Shown one piece after another: positions 8,782 to 21,753 of a stretch of DNA of 64,000 bases. Below the pieces are notes generated by a model that was not told the DNA's origin, did no database searches, and worked only from the letters and a program-made list of their open reading frames with translations. A program made the translations under genes and the position numbers. Each line of letters opens with the position of its first letter. The first letter of the stretch is position 1. The DNA is from Sorangium aterium (lineage in GTDB: Bacteria > Myxococcota_A > Polyangia > Polyangiales > Polyangiaceae): NCBI RefSeq assembly GCF_028368935.1, contig NZ_JAQNDK010000006.1:215001-279000 (forward strand), read 5' to 3'.

Positions 8782-9636
8782 ATGATTCTCGTGACGGGAG
8801 CCGGAGGGACTGTCGGAGGCGCCCTCCTCGATGAGCTGAAGTCGATGGGCGTGAAGCCCCGCGTCGCCCACCGCTCCAGCGACAAGGCCGAGAGGGCGAA
8901 GGCCGCGGGGCACGACGCCGTCCTCCTCGACTTCGCGAAGCCGGAGACGCTGCGGCCGGCGCTCGATGGTGTCGATGCCGTGTTTCTGCTGGGGTCCGGC
9001 GGCGCCGGGCAGATCGAAGCGGAGATCCGGGTCGTCGAAGAGGCCAGGGTCGCCGGGGTGAAGAGGCTCGTGAAGCTGTCGGTCTGGGGCGCCGCGGGCG
9101 AGGCGTACTCGTTCGCGAAGATCCATCGCCCGATCGAGCGCGCGGTGGAGGCGTCGGGTCTCGCCTGGACGTTCCTCAGGCCGAACGGCTTCATGCAGAA
9201 TTTCGTGACCTACATGGCGGATTCGATCAGGGCGCAGGGCGCCTTCTACCTGCCCGCGGCGGACGCGAAGATCAGCCATATCGACGTGCGCGACATCGCG
9301 CGGGTCGCGGCGCTGGCGCTGACGACCTCGGGCCATGAAGGCAAGGCATACGAGCTCTCGGGTCCGCGGGCGTTCTCTTACAGCGAGGCGGCGGACATCC
9401 TCTCTCGCGTGCTCGGCAAGGAGGTGCATTATGTGGCGGTGTCCGACGAGGCGGCGAAGGCCGGTATGGTCGCCGGCGGTATTCCCGATCTCTATGCCGA
9501 TGCGATGATCGACCTCAACCGGCTCTACCGGAGCGGCGCCGGCGCCGGCGTGACCTCGGCGGTGAAGGACGTCACCGGGCGCGAGCCGATCGACTTCGAG
9601 CGGTTCGCCGTGGATCACGCGGCGGCGCTCCGCTGA
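8782..9636 (+). CDS. NmrA-like atypical short-chain NAD(P)-binding protein
   Basis: 284 residues. The N-terminal Rossmann motif VTGAGGTVGG fits the G-x-x-G-x-x-G of atypical SDR/NmrA proteins. VFLLGSGG, KLSVWG and LRPNGFMQN (substrate-pocket region) follow the pattern of NAD(P)H:quinone-oxidoreductase-2-like or redox-sensing NmrA members. The Tyr-x-x-x-Lys pair of classical SDRs is not obvious, so it may be a reductase or a nucleotide sensor. ATG 8782 has AGGAAGGA about 8 nt before it. The divergent LysR gene is the likely regulator. It converges with the lipoprotein gene that ends at 9670. Confidence 0.85.
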   Translation: MILVTGAGGTVGGALLDELKSMGVKPRVAHRSSDKAERAKAAGHDAVLLDFAKPETLRPALDGVDAVFLLGSGGAGQIEAEIRVVEEARVAGVKRLVKLSVWGAAGEAYSFAKIHRPIERAVEASGLAWTFLRPNGFMQNFVTYMADSIRAQGAFYLPAADAKISHIDVRDIARVAALALTTSGHEGKAYELSGPRAFSYSEAADILSRVLGKEVHYVAVSDEAAKAGMVAGGIPDLYADAMIDLNRLYRSGAGAGVTSAVKDVTGREPIDFERFAVDHAAALR

Positions 9637-9669
9637 GGTGGCGCGCTTCGAGCGTCCGGTGCTCTGGAT

Positions 9670-10506
9670 CTAGAATTCAGCCATCAGCCCTATCGACGGG
9701 TAGACGATGAAGCTGTCGAGATCGAGCGCGACCGTCCGCTGACCGAGCACCGTGAGCTCACCGCTCGAGAAGATCTCCGCCATCGTCAGCTCGAAGCCGA
9801 AGAATACGTGTTTATAGCCGAGCGCGACGCCGGCCTGGCCGCCCACGTAGAAGCCGGTGCCGGAGAACGACGCGAGCTCCCGCTCGCCCGGATAGCCGGT
9901 GAAGGCGGGCAGGTCCAGGACGAGCGACGTGCCGAAGGTCGTGAACATCAGGCGCGGGCCGCCCCAGACCCGGTACCATGTGCCCGCCTTCCCGATCTGG
10001 ATGGGCAGGTCGACCTGCCATCGCGTGAAGTCCTCCAGCTCGACGATGCCAAGGATGCTCCCGACAGGGAACTCCATCACGTAGCGCCCGATGCCTGCGC
10101 CGGCCGTCAGATCGACGCCGTGCTCGTCGCTCTTCAGGAGCTGGTAGCGGGTGCCCAGGCGGAACGCGCTGCCAGTATACCGGAGGTTGAGCTCCCAGCG
10201 GTCGAGCGCGGTGTAGCCGATGCCGATGTGCGGCGTGACCGAGGGCGGGTTCAACGCGAGCGCGCCGCCCGCCTCGAAGAGCGCCTGCCGCTCGGCCTCG
10301 GACAGCTCCCGTGACTCCGCGACGTCCGCCAGCACGACGCCGGCGTCCACCATCGACGCGAGCGCGCCGGTCGGGATCGAGACGTCGAGCCCGAGCTCGG
10401 CCTGGACATGGCCTTTCTTGGCCACATGGGCAGGCTGGAACGTGGAGAGCGCCGGCGCGCAGCCGCAGGTCCACAGGGCGAGCACGGCGAGGGTGCGAGG
10501 AAGCAT
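9670..10506 (-). CDS. Outer-membrane beta-barrel-like lipoprotein, unknown function
   Basis: 278 residues. An N-terminal hydrophobic stretch ends at CGC (Cys14/Cys16), a plausible lipobox. The rest alternates polar and hydrophobic residues in strand-like segments (GIGYTALDRWELNLRYTG, GFYVGGQAGVALGYKH) and ends in Phe, the usual last residue of an outer-membrane barrel. No named family is recognised. It is monocistronic and convergent with the NmrA-like gene. Confidence 0.65.
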   Translation of the reverse strand: MLPRTLAVLALWTCGCAPALSTFQPAHVAKKGHVQAELGLDVSIPTGALASMVDAGVVLADVAESRELSEAERQALFEAGGALALNPPSVTPHIGIGYTALDRWELNLRYTGSAFRLGTRYQLLKSDEHGVDLTAGAGIGRYVMEFPVGSILGIVELEDFTRWQVDLPIQIGKAGTWYRVWGGPRLMFTTFGTSLVLDLPAFTGYPGERELASFSGTGFYVGGQAGVALGYKHVFFGFELTMAEIFSSGELTVLGQRTVALDLDSFIVYPSIGLMAEF

Positions 10507-10663
10507 CGGCCGATCACGGTATCATGACCGTTCTCTCGAGGCGCGCGTCGACGAGGGCGCGCCGTCCCGTTGCCGTCGGCGTCGGCCTGACGCACGTGAA
10601 GGTAGCGACACCCGACTGAGCCTCGCGTCCGGGCCCTCGATCCCGAGGTGTCCGCTGTCCGGC

Positions 10664-10885
10664 TTACCGGTCGTCGCGCGGCATGCCGGCTCTCGCAGGC
10701 GTCCAGGCGGGTGGGTCGCTCGCAGGAAAGGATTGCTGACAGGCCTCTTCCACGACGTCAGCCACGGGCACGGCCGGCGCGACCCGCGCCGCAGCTCGCC
10801 TCGCGCGCTGCTCCTTGGCCGGGCGCGCTTCGTCGCCTGGCTCTCCCGAGCCACTCCAGGTCGTCCGCGCCTGCGCGTGCCCCAT
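10664..10885 (-). CDS. Small SFPASDPP-motif protein
   Basis: 73 residues from ATG 10885, preceded by GGAGGAGG with 4-5 nt spacing, one of the best ribosome sites in the window. The C-terminal half holds EEACQQSFPASDPPAWTP. This is the signature of a small family widespread in proteobacteria (D/E-x3-SFPASDPP-x-W) with no assigned function. The N-terminal half is basic and disordered-looking. It is divergent from the pyruvyl-transferase-like gene (168 bp between starts). The signature plus the ribosome site make it a real gene despite its size. Confidence 0.75.
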   Translation of the reverse strand: MGHAQARTTWSGSGEPGDEARPAKEQRARRAAARVAPAVPVADVVEEACQQSFPASDPPAWTPARAGMPRDDR

Positions 10886-11053
10886 GGTGCCTCCTCCGCC
10901 CACGGACATTGCGCCTCGCTGCCGCGGTGGCAAGCTCCCGCACCGCGCTGTCGATCTCGGACGACCGGGCAGGCTGCTGCTGCCGGAGCGCAGCGCTCGA
11001 GCCGACATGACGGCGTGGCGATCGAGCGGAGGCGCTCGCGGGAGGAGCCCACG

Positions 11054-12202
11054 ATGGACAAGGCGAACCAACCGTTCCGAGTCGGGATTTCAGGGTCCTA
11101 CGGCGGCATGAACCTCGGCGACGAGGCCATCCTCGATGGCATCGTCACGCAGCTCCGGGCGTCGATACCAGCGGAGATCACCGTGTTCTCGCTGTGCCCG
11201 GAGGACACGAAGGCGCGCCACCAGGTCGAGCGCGTCGTCCCGGTCCGTGAGCTCACACGAATGGAATCGACCGCCGAGATCGAGCGCCTCGATCTCTTCG
11301 TCCTCGGCGGGGGAGGCATCCTGTACGATCGGGACGCGCCGGTCTATCTGAGAGAGGCGCTCATCGCGGAGGAGCGCGGCGTCCCCGTCGTGATCTACGC
11401 CGTGAGCGCCGGGCCGCTGTCGGACCCGAGCGCGAAGCAAGCCGTGCGGGCGGCGCTGAACGCCGCGGACATCGTCACCGTGCGAGACAAGCAGGGGCGT
11501 CGCCTCCTCGAGGAGGTGGGGGTGAACCGCGAGATCCGCCTCACGGCCGATCCGGCCCTGCTGCTGCGCGAGGAGGCGCTGCCGATCGAGGCCATCCGGG
11601 CCGAGGGGGTCGAGTTCGAGCGGCACCTCGTCGGCTTCTCCGTCAGGGAGCCGGGCCCGGCGGCGCCCGACATCGACCCTGACGAGTACTATGGCCTGCT
11701 CGCCAACGCCGCCGACTTCGTCGTCGAGCGCCTCGACGCGGACGTCGTGTTCGTGTCCATGGAACGGACGGACGTGCAGCACAGCCACGCGGTCGTCGCC
11801 CACATGAAGAACGCCGAGCGGGCAGAGGTCTTGAGGCGCCGGTACACGCCGCAGCAGATCCTCAGCCTCGTCGGGCACCTCGAGTTCGTGGTGGGCATGC
11901 GCCTCCACTTCCTGATCTTCTCGGCGCTCCGCGAGACCCCGTTCGTGGCGCTGCCCTACGCGTCCAAGGTCGCGGGGTTCATCGAGGACCTCGAGATGGA
12001 GACCCCGCCCCTCGGGAGCATCAGCTCCGGGCAGCTCATCGCCAGGCTCGATCGCTCGTGGGACACGCGTCACGAGATCCGCGCGAAGATCCGCCGGCTG
12101 CTCCCTGGCCTGAAGGCCAGGGCGAGGGAGACCAACCAGCTTGTCACCGAGCTCCTCGCGCGGCGAGCTCCGGCGGCGCAGCCCGTGCGGAAGAGCGCGT
12201 GA
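11054..12202 (+). CDS. Polysaccharide pyruvyl transferase family protein (CsaB-like)
   Basis: 382 residues. The N-terminus GISGSYGGMNLGDEAIL is the family nucleotide-loop region, followed by LFVLGGGGILYD, TADPALLL and the C-terminal VGMRLHFLIFSA motif with the catalytic-region Arg-His. Members move a pyruvyl ketal onto cell-surface or capsular sugars; many relatives are uncharacterised. ATG 11054 was chosen because GGAGGAG lies 7 nt before it, although the frame stays open far upstream. Sixteen bp separate it from the FAD oxidoreductase, so the two probably share a transcript. Confidence 0.85.
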   Translation: MDKANQPFRVGISGSYGGMNLGDEAILDGIVTQLRASIPAEITVFSLCPEDTKARHQVERVVPVRELTRMESTAEIERLDLFVLGGGGILYDRDAPVYLREALIAEERGVPVVIYAVSAGPLSDPSAKQAVRAALNAADIVTVRDKQGRRLLEEVGVNREIRLTADPALLLREEALPIEAIRAEGVEFERHLVGFSVREPGPAAPDIDPDEYYGLLANAADFVVERLDADVVFVSMERTDVQHSHAVVAHMKNAERAEVLRRRYTPQQILSLVGHLEFVVGMRLHFLIFSALRETPFVALPYASKVAGFIEDLEMETPPLGSISSGQLIARLDRSWDTRHEIRAKIRRLLPGLKARARETNQLVTELLARRAPAAQPVRKSA

Positions 12203-12218
12203 GCGCGGGGAGCTGGCG

Positions 12219-13787
12219 ATGGACGTGATCCGGACCGACGTCGCCGTCATCGGCGGAGAGCTCGGCGGCTGCGCGGCTGCGCTCGCGGCGGCGCGGACGG
12301 GCCGCCGCGTCGTCCTGACGGAGGCGACTCACTGGCTCGGGGGCCAGCTGACGAACCAGGCGGTCCCTCCGGACGAGCACCCGTGGATCGAGGACATCGG
12401 GGCGACCCGGAGCTACCGCGCGCTGCGCCAGGGGATCCGCGAGTATTACCGCAGGCATCTGCCGCTCACCGCGTCGGCCAGGGCGCTCCGCGAGCTCAAC
12501 CCCGGCAACGGCTGGGTCAGCCGCCTTTGCCACGATCCGCGGGTCGCGGTGGCGGTCCTGCACGAGATGACCGCGCCGTATCGGCTCAACGGGCGCCTCC
12601 TCGCGCTCCCTGCTCACCGGCCCATCTCGGCGTCGACGCACGGCGATCGGGTGACCGGCGTCGTGGTCCGAGGGCTCGAATCGGGGCGCGATGTCCTCCT
12701 CGTGGCCGACCTCTTCATCGATGCCACGCCTCATGGCGAGCTCCTCTCGCTCGCGGGCGTGGAGCACGCGCTCGGGGCGGAGTCGCGCGCGGAGACCGGA
12801 GAGCCGCACGCCCCCGACCGCGCCGATCCGGGGGCCCAGCAGGCGATCACCGTGTGCTTTGCGATCGAGCACCACCCGGGAGAGGACCATACCATCGACA
12901 GGCCCTCTCAGTACGAGCGCTGGCGCTCCCTCGAGCCGCCCGGCTGGCCGGGACGGCTGCTGGACTGGACGGCGGTTCGACCCGATACACTCGAGCCGCT
13001 GACTCGAGGTCTGTTCGCCGCGGAAGACCGGCATCCCTGGTGGAGCTTCCGGCGGATCCTCGACAGGACGGTCTTCGAAGCGGGGTTCGCGCCGAGCGAC
13101 ATCACCATCGTGAACTGGCCGCAGAACGACTATTGGTTCGGGCCCGTCTGCGGCGTCGACGAGGCGGAGGCCGCGCGGCACCTGGACGCGGCGCGGCAGC
13201 TCAGCCTGAGCCTTCTGTACTGGATGCAGACCGAGGCGCTTCGTCCAGACGGCGGGGTCGGTTATCCAGGCTTGCGCCTCCGCGGGGACGTGGTCGGCGG
13301 CACGGTCGACGGCCTCGCGCCGGCGCCCTACATCCGCGAGTCCCGCCGGATCCGGGCCGAGCTCACGGTGCTTGAGCAGCACATCGCGTATCCGCTCCGG
13401 CCCGACGGCCCTGCGACGTTCGAGGACAGCGTCGGGATCGGGTGTTATCGCATCGATCTGCACCCGCGCGTCGGGGGCGCCGGGTACCTCGATCTCGGCT
13501 GCTGGCCGTTCCAGATACCGCTGGGGTCGCTCATCCCGGTGCGGGTGGAGAACCTGTTGCCGGGCGGGAAGAACCTCGGCGTCACGCATATCACGAACGG
13601 CGCCTACCGGGTCCACCCCGTGGAGTGGAGCGTCGGCGAGGCGGCGGGGCTGCTCGCGACGTTCTGCCTGGAGCGCGGCGTGCTGCCGCGGCAGGTGCGC
13701 GCCCGGCGCTCGCTCCGGGAAGAGCTCCAGGCGCTCCTGGTCCGCGAGGGCATCGAGCTGGCCTGGCCGGCGCTGAGGCCGGTATGA
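12219..13787 (+). CDS. FAD-dependent oxidoreductase (FAD_oxidored family)
   Basis: 522 residues. The Rossmann start is DVAVIGGELGGCAAALAAA, then VVLTEATHWLGGQLT, which is typical of pfam12831 proteins. The middle (NWPQNDYWFGP, YWMQTEAL) and the C-terminus (GYLDLGCWPFQIPLGSLIP, LLPGGKNLGVTHITNGAYR) agree with the family's FAD-capping regions. The second Gly of GxGxxG is Glu (E14), an unusual change. ATG 12219 follows GGGGAG by 6 nt. It is probably co-transcribed with the pyruvyl-transferase-like gene. Substrate unknown; family members are often linked to sugar or exopolysaccharide loci. Confidence 0.85.
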   Translation: MDVIRTDVAVIGGELGGCAAALAAARTGRRVVLTEATHWLGGQLTNQAVPPDEHPWIEDIGATRSYRALRQGIREYYRRHLPLTASARALRELNPGNGWVSRLCHDPRVAVAVLHEMTAPYRLNGRLLALPAHRPISASTHGDRVTGVVVRGLESGRDVLLVADLFIDATPHGELLSLAGVEHALGAESRAETGEPHAPDRADPGAQQAITVCFAIEHHPGEDHTIDRPSQYERWRSLEPPGWPGRLLDWTAVRPDTLEPLTRGLFAAEDRHPWWSFRRILDRTVFEAGFAPSDITIVNWPQNDYWFGPVCGVDEAEAARHLDAARQLSLSLLYWMQTEALRPDGGVGYPGLRLRGDVVGGTVDGLAPAPYIRESRRIRAELTVLEQHIAYPLRPDGPATFEDSVGIGCYRIDLHPRVGGAGYLDLGCWPFQIPLGSLIPVRVENLLPGGKNLGVTHITNGAYRVHPVEWSVGEAAGLLATFCLERGVLPRQVRARRSLREELQALLVREGIELAWPALRPV

Positions 13788-13835
13788 GCCAGCGCCGCGC
13801 CACGGCGTGTGTCGGCGAAACGACCGCGCACCGCG

Positions 13836-13955
13836 CTACGACGAACGGGGGAGCTTGACGCGGAACGCGGTGCCCTCCTCCAGCGTGCTCGTGACCTGGA
13901 TGGAGCCTCGGTGCGCGTCGACGATCGATTTGACGATGAAGAGCCCGAGCCGTGG
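13836..13955 (-). pseudogene. Remnant of a histidine-kinase ATPase domain (C-terminal end)
   Basis: The minus strand reads LGLFIVKSIVDAHRGSI, then STLEEGTAFRVKLPR and a stop at 13836. This matches the G2 box and final strands of a HATPase_c domain. Upstream of LGLF the similarity stops at once: no G1 box, N box or H box is found, and the frame runs into the kinase promoter. It is a truncated fragment of about 38 codons left after deletion. Confidence 0.7.
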
Positions 13956-14062
13956 TGGTGTGCTCGTGCTGTGCGCGTCCCCGAGCCAGTTGCTCCAAGG
14001 CAGGAAGATTTCAGGCAAGTAGCCAGAGGGCGCTGCGTCGGTCCTGCCCGCGCGCGCCGCCC

Positions 14063-14091
14063 TGGCACGCGCCGCGCGCTTGCCCGATACT
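14063..14091 (+). promoter_or_regulatory. Candidate leaderless promoter of the 14098 kinase
   Basis: TGGCAC (14063-14068) and GATACT (14086-14091) are 17 nt apart. The ATG at 14098 follows 6 nt after the -10-like hexamer, and there is no Shine-Dalgarno sequence, so transcription may begin at or beside the start codon. The -35 match is weak. Confidence 0.3.
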
Positions 14092-14097
14092 CCGCGC

Positions 14098-18084
<3,987 letters not shown>

Positions 18085-18110
18085 GCGCCGCGTCACCCAG
18101 GTGCCCTGTG

Positions 18111-18133
18111 GATCCGCCTCGCTCGAGCGGATC
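18111..18133. terminator. Bidirectional terminator-like hairpin between convergent genes
   Basis: GATCCGC (18111-18117) and GCGGATC (18127-18133) form a perfect 7-bp stem with a 9-nt loop, extendable by imperfect pairs. It lies in the 53 bp between the stops of the kinase and moaA. No U-tract follows on either strand, so efficiency is uncertain. Confidence 0.5.
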
Positions 18134-18137
18134 ACAC

Positions 18138-19217
18138 CTACCCGCCGCGGGTGTGCATCTCCAGGTGCGCGTCGCGCTTCAGCTGGATGGCCGGGAGCAG
18201 CGCGCCGCGTGATCGGTCGGCGAGGCGGGCCTCGGCGCCGCGGTCGGAGCGAGCGCCCCACACGCGGGCGACGATGGCCTTCATCTCCTCCAGCGAAGCG
18301 CCCTGCCGGAGCGGCTCGCGCAGGTTGGTGCCGCGCGGGGCGTAGAGGCACAGATACCACATCCCGTCGGCCGTCAGCCGGCAGCGATTGCAAGCGCTGC
18401 AGAACGGCTGTGTCGTCGAGGAGATGATGCCGAACGTCGTCCCGCCGGGGAGCGCATACTGGGCGGCCGGCGCCGTGCCCTCGCCCGAGATCGCCTCCAC
18501 CCGGCCGTAGCGGCGCGAGAGCGATCTGAGGATCTCGGCGCGCGAGACGACCTTGTCGTGCGACCACTGGGTCGCGCCCCCGACGTCCATGTACTCGATG
18601 AAGCGGACCTCGGCGGGGATGGTCTTGCCGAGCTCGATGAGATCCGCGAGCTCGTCGTCGTTCACGCCGCGGATCACCACGGCGTCGATCTTGGTGTCGG
18701 TGAACCCGGCGGCGGGCACGGAGCGCAGGCCCTCGAGGACCTGGGCGTGGGTCGTGCGGCGGGTGAGCGCCTTGAAGCGCTCGGGGCGCAGGGTGTCGAG
18801 GCTGACGGTGAGGCGGCGCAGGCCGGCCGCCCGGAGCCCGTGGACGTGCTCGGCGAGGAGCACGCCGTTCGTGGTCATCGCGATGTCTCGTATCCTGGGC
18901 TTGTCGGCGATGAACCGCACGAGCGTCCTCAGATCGCGGCGCAGCAGCGGCTCGCCGCCCGTCAGGCGCACCTTGGCGGCGCCCAGCTCCGCGAAGACGT
19001 CGACGAGGAAGCTGATCTCCTCGAACCGGAGGATGTCATCGTGGGGGAGCCAGGCGTACTGTTCCTCCGGCATGCAATAGGAGCAGCGGAGGTTGCACCG
19101 ATCCGTGACCGAGATTCGCAGATCGCCGATCGGCCGGCCGTGCACGTCGACCGTCGACGTCTGGCCCTCCGATCGCCGGGCACCGGCGGCACCTGGGAGC
19201 GGCATTGTCGCGAGCAT
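18138..19217 (-). CDS. moaA: GTP 3',8-cyclase, molybdenum cofactor synthesis
   Basis: 359 residues. The radical-SAM cluster motif CNLRCSYC has Cys41, Cys45 and Cys48. The C-terminal second cluster is CSACNRC plus a later Cys in MWYLCLY, and the protein ends in Gly-Gly as MoaA does for its catalytic tail. TGGEPLLR and the SLDTL motif are also standard. It turns GTP into 3',8-cyclo-GTP, the first step of molybdopterin synthesis. ATG 19217 has AGGAGG 8 nt upstream, which decides it against longer frames. moaD is divergent 341 bp away; no moaC, moaE or moeA lies in the window. Confidence 0.95.
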   Translation of the reverse strand: MLATMPLPGAAGARRSEGQTSTVDVHGRPIGDLRISVTDRCNLRCSYCMPEEQYAWLPHDDILRFEEISFLVDVFAELGAAKVRLTGGEPLLRRDLRTLVRFIADKPRIRDIAMTTNGVLLAEHVHGLRAAGLRRLTVSLDTLRPERFKALTRRTTHAQVLEGLRSVPAAGFTDTKIDAVVIRGVNDDELADLIELGKTIPAEVRFIEYMDVGGATQWSHDKVVSRAEILRSLSRRYGRVEAISGEGTAPAAQYALPGGTTFGIISSTTQPFCSACNRCRLTADGMWYLCLYAPRGTNLREPLRQGASLEEMKAIVARVWGARSDRGAEARLADRSRGALLPAIQLKRDAHLEMHTRGG

Positions 19218-19558
19218 GCCACCTTCCTCCTGCGTCCACCTGGCCGATTTCACACATCGATGGCAGCGCCGAGCATGCAACGCTGATGGTGTTCCAGGCG
19301 CGGCCCCGCAAGGGAGGGCGGCCGCGTTTCCAGCTCGCGGAAGGCGAGACTCGATGGAAATCAGTCTCCTCCTGATCATGTTCGACTCGACGGCACTGCG
19401 ATCCACTCGGCCCCCGACGTCGGCTGGTCGCTCGCGATGACCTCCGCAGAGCTCAGCCGCTCCGCGTTCGAGCTCGAGCGTGTGCGATGCCTCAGCGGAG
19501 CGGGGATGATCGATCGGGCGTCGCGGCGTCGAGCTTCATGGGATGGTACGTTTCAGCC
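19218..19558. other. Intergenic region between divergent moaA and moaD
   Basis: 341 bp containing both ribosome sites and presumably both promoters. I see no gene. A Moco-sensing RNA often precedes moaA in other bacteria, but I could not recognise its conserved core here by eye. Confidence 0.5.
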
Positions 19559-19810
19559 ATGGGAAACACCGTCAACTTGCTCGCCTTCGGAGGCGCGCGC
19601 GACATCGTCGGGGCCTCGGAGGTACGCTTCGAGCTGAGCGGCCCCTGCACGGTGGAGGAGTTCATGGGCGAGGTGTGCCGGCGCTATCCGGCGCTCACGC
19701 CGCATCGGCGCTCGATCCGCCTTGCTGTCAATGGGACCTACGCCCATGCGGACGAGAAGATCCGCTGCGGTGACGATGTCGCGCTGATCCCGCCGGTCGC
19801 CGGCGGCTAG
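19559..19810 (+). CDS. moaD: MoaD/ThiS-family sulfur carrier, small subunit of molybdopterin synthase
   Basis: 83 residues with a beta-grasp pattern: NLLAFGGARDIVGASEV, TVEEFMGEVCRRYP, IRLAVNGTYAHADEKIRCGDDVALIPPVAGG. It ends in the Gly-Gly that is adenylated and thiocarboxylated by MoeB-type enzymes, and D-D-V-A-L-I-P-P-V-A-G-G is the MoaD signature. It donates sulfur to precursor Z with MoaE, which is not in the window. An in-frame ATG at 19538 could add 7 residues; neither start has a strong ribosome site. The neighbouring divergent moaA supports MoaD over ThiS. Confidence 0.88.
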   Translation: MGNTVNLLAFGGARDIVGASEVRFELSGPCTVEEFMGEVCRRYPALTPHRRSIRLAVNGTYAHADEKIRCGDDVALIPPVAGG

Positions 19811-19974
19811 GTCGGCTCACGGCGGCGCGGCGCGGAAGCGCAGCGGGAGCCGCGTCAGCCGTGCTGCTCGCCAGCGCCCGGCTGTTGACGACGGGCAGGA
19901 CCGATGCCGTCGCCGCGGCTCGTGTGCGCGCTCGCCGGAGGGAGCTGGGTCGCGGCGGGAGGTGGCGCCGCCGC

Positions 19975-20490
19975 TCACTTCACGCAGGTGCGCTTGTCCT
20001 GGAAATCACAGCTCGGCACGCCGGCATTCACCACCGTCTGGGTGAAGCCAGGGTAACAGATCGGGTCGCACGTCGCGTAAGCCCCGCTCGGGTACGGCAC
20101 CGCGCCGCACGAGATCCGATCGTAGATCCCGGCGCAGTAGCTCGGCCCGCTCTGCGAGCTGCTCACGTACCAGCCGGGCGGACAGGCGACGGAGGCGTCG
20201 CAATGCGCGAAGGACGCCCGCGTGGCCCAGGGGATGAGCTCGCAGCGGTACGCCTCGCCGTTCGCGCAGCCGAGCGCGCTGCCCTGGCTCAGCGACACGG
20301 AGTGCGTGTATTCGCCGCTGGCGCACGCCGCGCACTGCCACCCGGTCAGCGCTTGCGCCCCCGCCGCGCTCGGCTCGGCCAGCGCTGCGTCCTCCCCCTC
20401 GGCCGTGCCGAGGCAGCCGGCGGCTCCCGTCAGGGCCACGACCAGCCCGAGCCCAGACACCCCCATCGTCCACCGCAAGAAGCTCTCCAT
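19975..20490 (-). CDS. Cys-rich secreted lipoprotein
   Basis: 171 residues from ATG 20490, which has GGAGG 6 nt upstream. The signal peptide ends with GAAGC (lipobox). The mature part has about 12 cysteines in repeated blocks (WQCAACASGEYTHS, CPPGWYVSS, CDPICYPGFTQT), which suggests a small disulfide-stabilised extracellular domain. Aromatic-glycine blocks after Cys-Pro resemble short carbohydrate-surface modules, but no named family is recognised. It ends 164 bp from moaD, convergently. Confidence 0.7.
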   Translation of the reverse strand: MESFLRWTMGVSGLGLVVALTGAAGCLGTAEGEDAALAEPSAAGAQALTGWQCAACASGEYTHSVSLSQGSALGCANGEAYRCELIPWATRASFAHCDASVACPPGWYVSSSQSGPSYCAGIYDRISCGAVPYPSGAYATCDPICYPGFTQTVVNAGVPSCDFQDKRTCVK

Positions 20491-20679
20491 GCTCGTCCTC
20501 CGATGCGATCCCGCGCCACCAACGACGTGATCCATGGAGAGGACACCGCAAGAGCGTAAGGGACGCAAGGGAAAGCGATATCCACCTGCTGGAGGCGAGC
20601 TGGGGAGCTTGCGAGATTTCGCCGCGCGTGGTCCTTCGGCGACATCTTCCCTGACGTAGCGGGCGCCGGGGGGCGTCGT

Positions 20680-21753
20680 TCATGGCTTCTCTCCCGAGAC
20701 GAAGCCGCTCGCCGTTACAGGCGTCGCGCTCCCGAGGTTGAGCGTGCACAACTGGCCAGTGAGTGAATAGGAATAGCTTGAGCAGCTGGGGGCGTGTTCG
20801 CAATACAAGGCACACTTGCGGCTCTGATCGACCGACGGAGCGACAGTGAAGCTGCTTGACACGAGTCGGACGCCCACATTGCGGGTCATTCCTCCGGTAT
20901 AGCTGATCTTGTTGAGGACCCAGTTCAGCCGGTACGTGATGCTCGTGTACTTCGTCTTCCACGTACCCCACTCGTCGACGCTCGAGGCTGCCACGCCGTG
21001 AACGACGTATCGGCCCGGCGTGCTCGCCCAGACCAGGAAGGGGCCTCCGGAGTCGCCATGGCTGGCGTTCGGCCAATCTGTCAAAAGGCGCCCGTCATTG
21101 ACCAAGAAGTGCCCGTCATTCACGTTACTCGAATACGTGGCCTCAGAGAGCTTCCGCATATCCCAGTCGTCGTCGTTCGGCTGATTGTCGTGATATCCGA
21201 TGCCGACCATGTAACCGGAAACATCATTGCCGGGGTAGCCCAGGGGGAGCAACGCCGGGCGCGTATAGCTCGGGATATCCGAGTCGAGCGTGAGTACCGC
21301 GATGTCGGCGAACTTGCCGTTGGTGTCCCGGCGGCCGTCATCCGAATGCGAGCCCAGCTCGACCCCGCTCGGTGCCACGGTCGCGACCACCGTGGCGAAG
21401 TCCCCCGTTGGCAGCGGACCGTCATAGAACGTCACCGTGGTGTCGCCCGCTGGCGGAACGCAGTGCGACGCCGACAGCACGTGCCGAGGGCCGACGATGA
21501 CCCCCGTGCAGTCATCTACCCAGTCGATTCCGGGGGGGAACCACGATGGGTGCGTCTGAGTTGAGACTCGAACCGTCGATTTTGCCAGGGGGCTTTTGTC
21601 GGCAACGGGGGATTCGCCGTTCGTAAGTGCTCCAGCGTGCTCGTTCGTCAGCTCGGCGCCGAGGTGCGTGTCGGGGCCATTGGGGGCATCGAGGACGCAT
21701 CCGGCGATGGAATAGGAGGCGGCGACAATGATCACTGCGAGTGATTTGTTCAT
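20680..21753 (-). CDS. Trypsin-like serine protease lipoprotein with PAN-like C-terminal domain
   Basis: 357 residues. Lipobox IAGC places the lipid on Cys19. The S1 triad is clear: His97 in LSASHC, Asp150 in ADIAVLTLD, Ser235 in GDSGGPFL. The segment after about 295 (RKCALYCEHAPSCSSYSYS, then LCTLN) has the Cys spacing of a PAN/Apple-like module, which may bind protein or sugar. The Cys before the catalytic His has a partner (DDCTGVIVG), as in trypsin. ATG 21753 has GGAGAG 6 nt upstream. Probable surface-anchored secreted protease. Its GC content looks lower than the neighbours. Confidence 0.9.
   Translation of the reverse strand: MNKSLAVIIVAASYSIAGCVLDAPNGPDTHLGAELTNEHAGALTNGESPVADKSPLAKSTVRVSTQTHPSWFPPGIDWVDDCTGVIVGPRHVLSASHCVPPAGDTTVTFYDGPLPTGDFATVVATVAPSGVELGSHSDDGRRDTNGKFADIAVLTLDSDIPSYTRPALLPLGYPGNDVSGYMVGIGYHDNQPNDDDWDMRKLSEATYSSNVNDGHFLVNDGRLLTDWPNASHGDSGGPFLVWASTPGRYVVHGVAASSVDEWGTWKTKYTSITYRLNWVLNKISYTGGMTRNVGVRLVSSSFTVAPSVDQSRKCALYCEHAPSCSSYSYSLTGQLCTLNLGSATPVTASGFVSGEKP

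Noticed and set aside
14063-14083. Sigma-54 promoter (TGGCAC...TTGC) before the kinase
   Set aside because: The GG and GC elements are 16 nt apart instead of the required 10.
19218-19558. Moco riboswitch before moaA
   Set aside because: Position is right, but I could not match the conserved core or draw the multistem structure with confidence.
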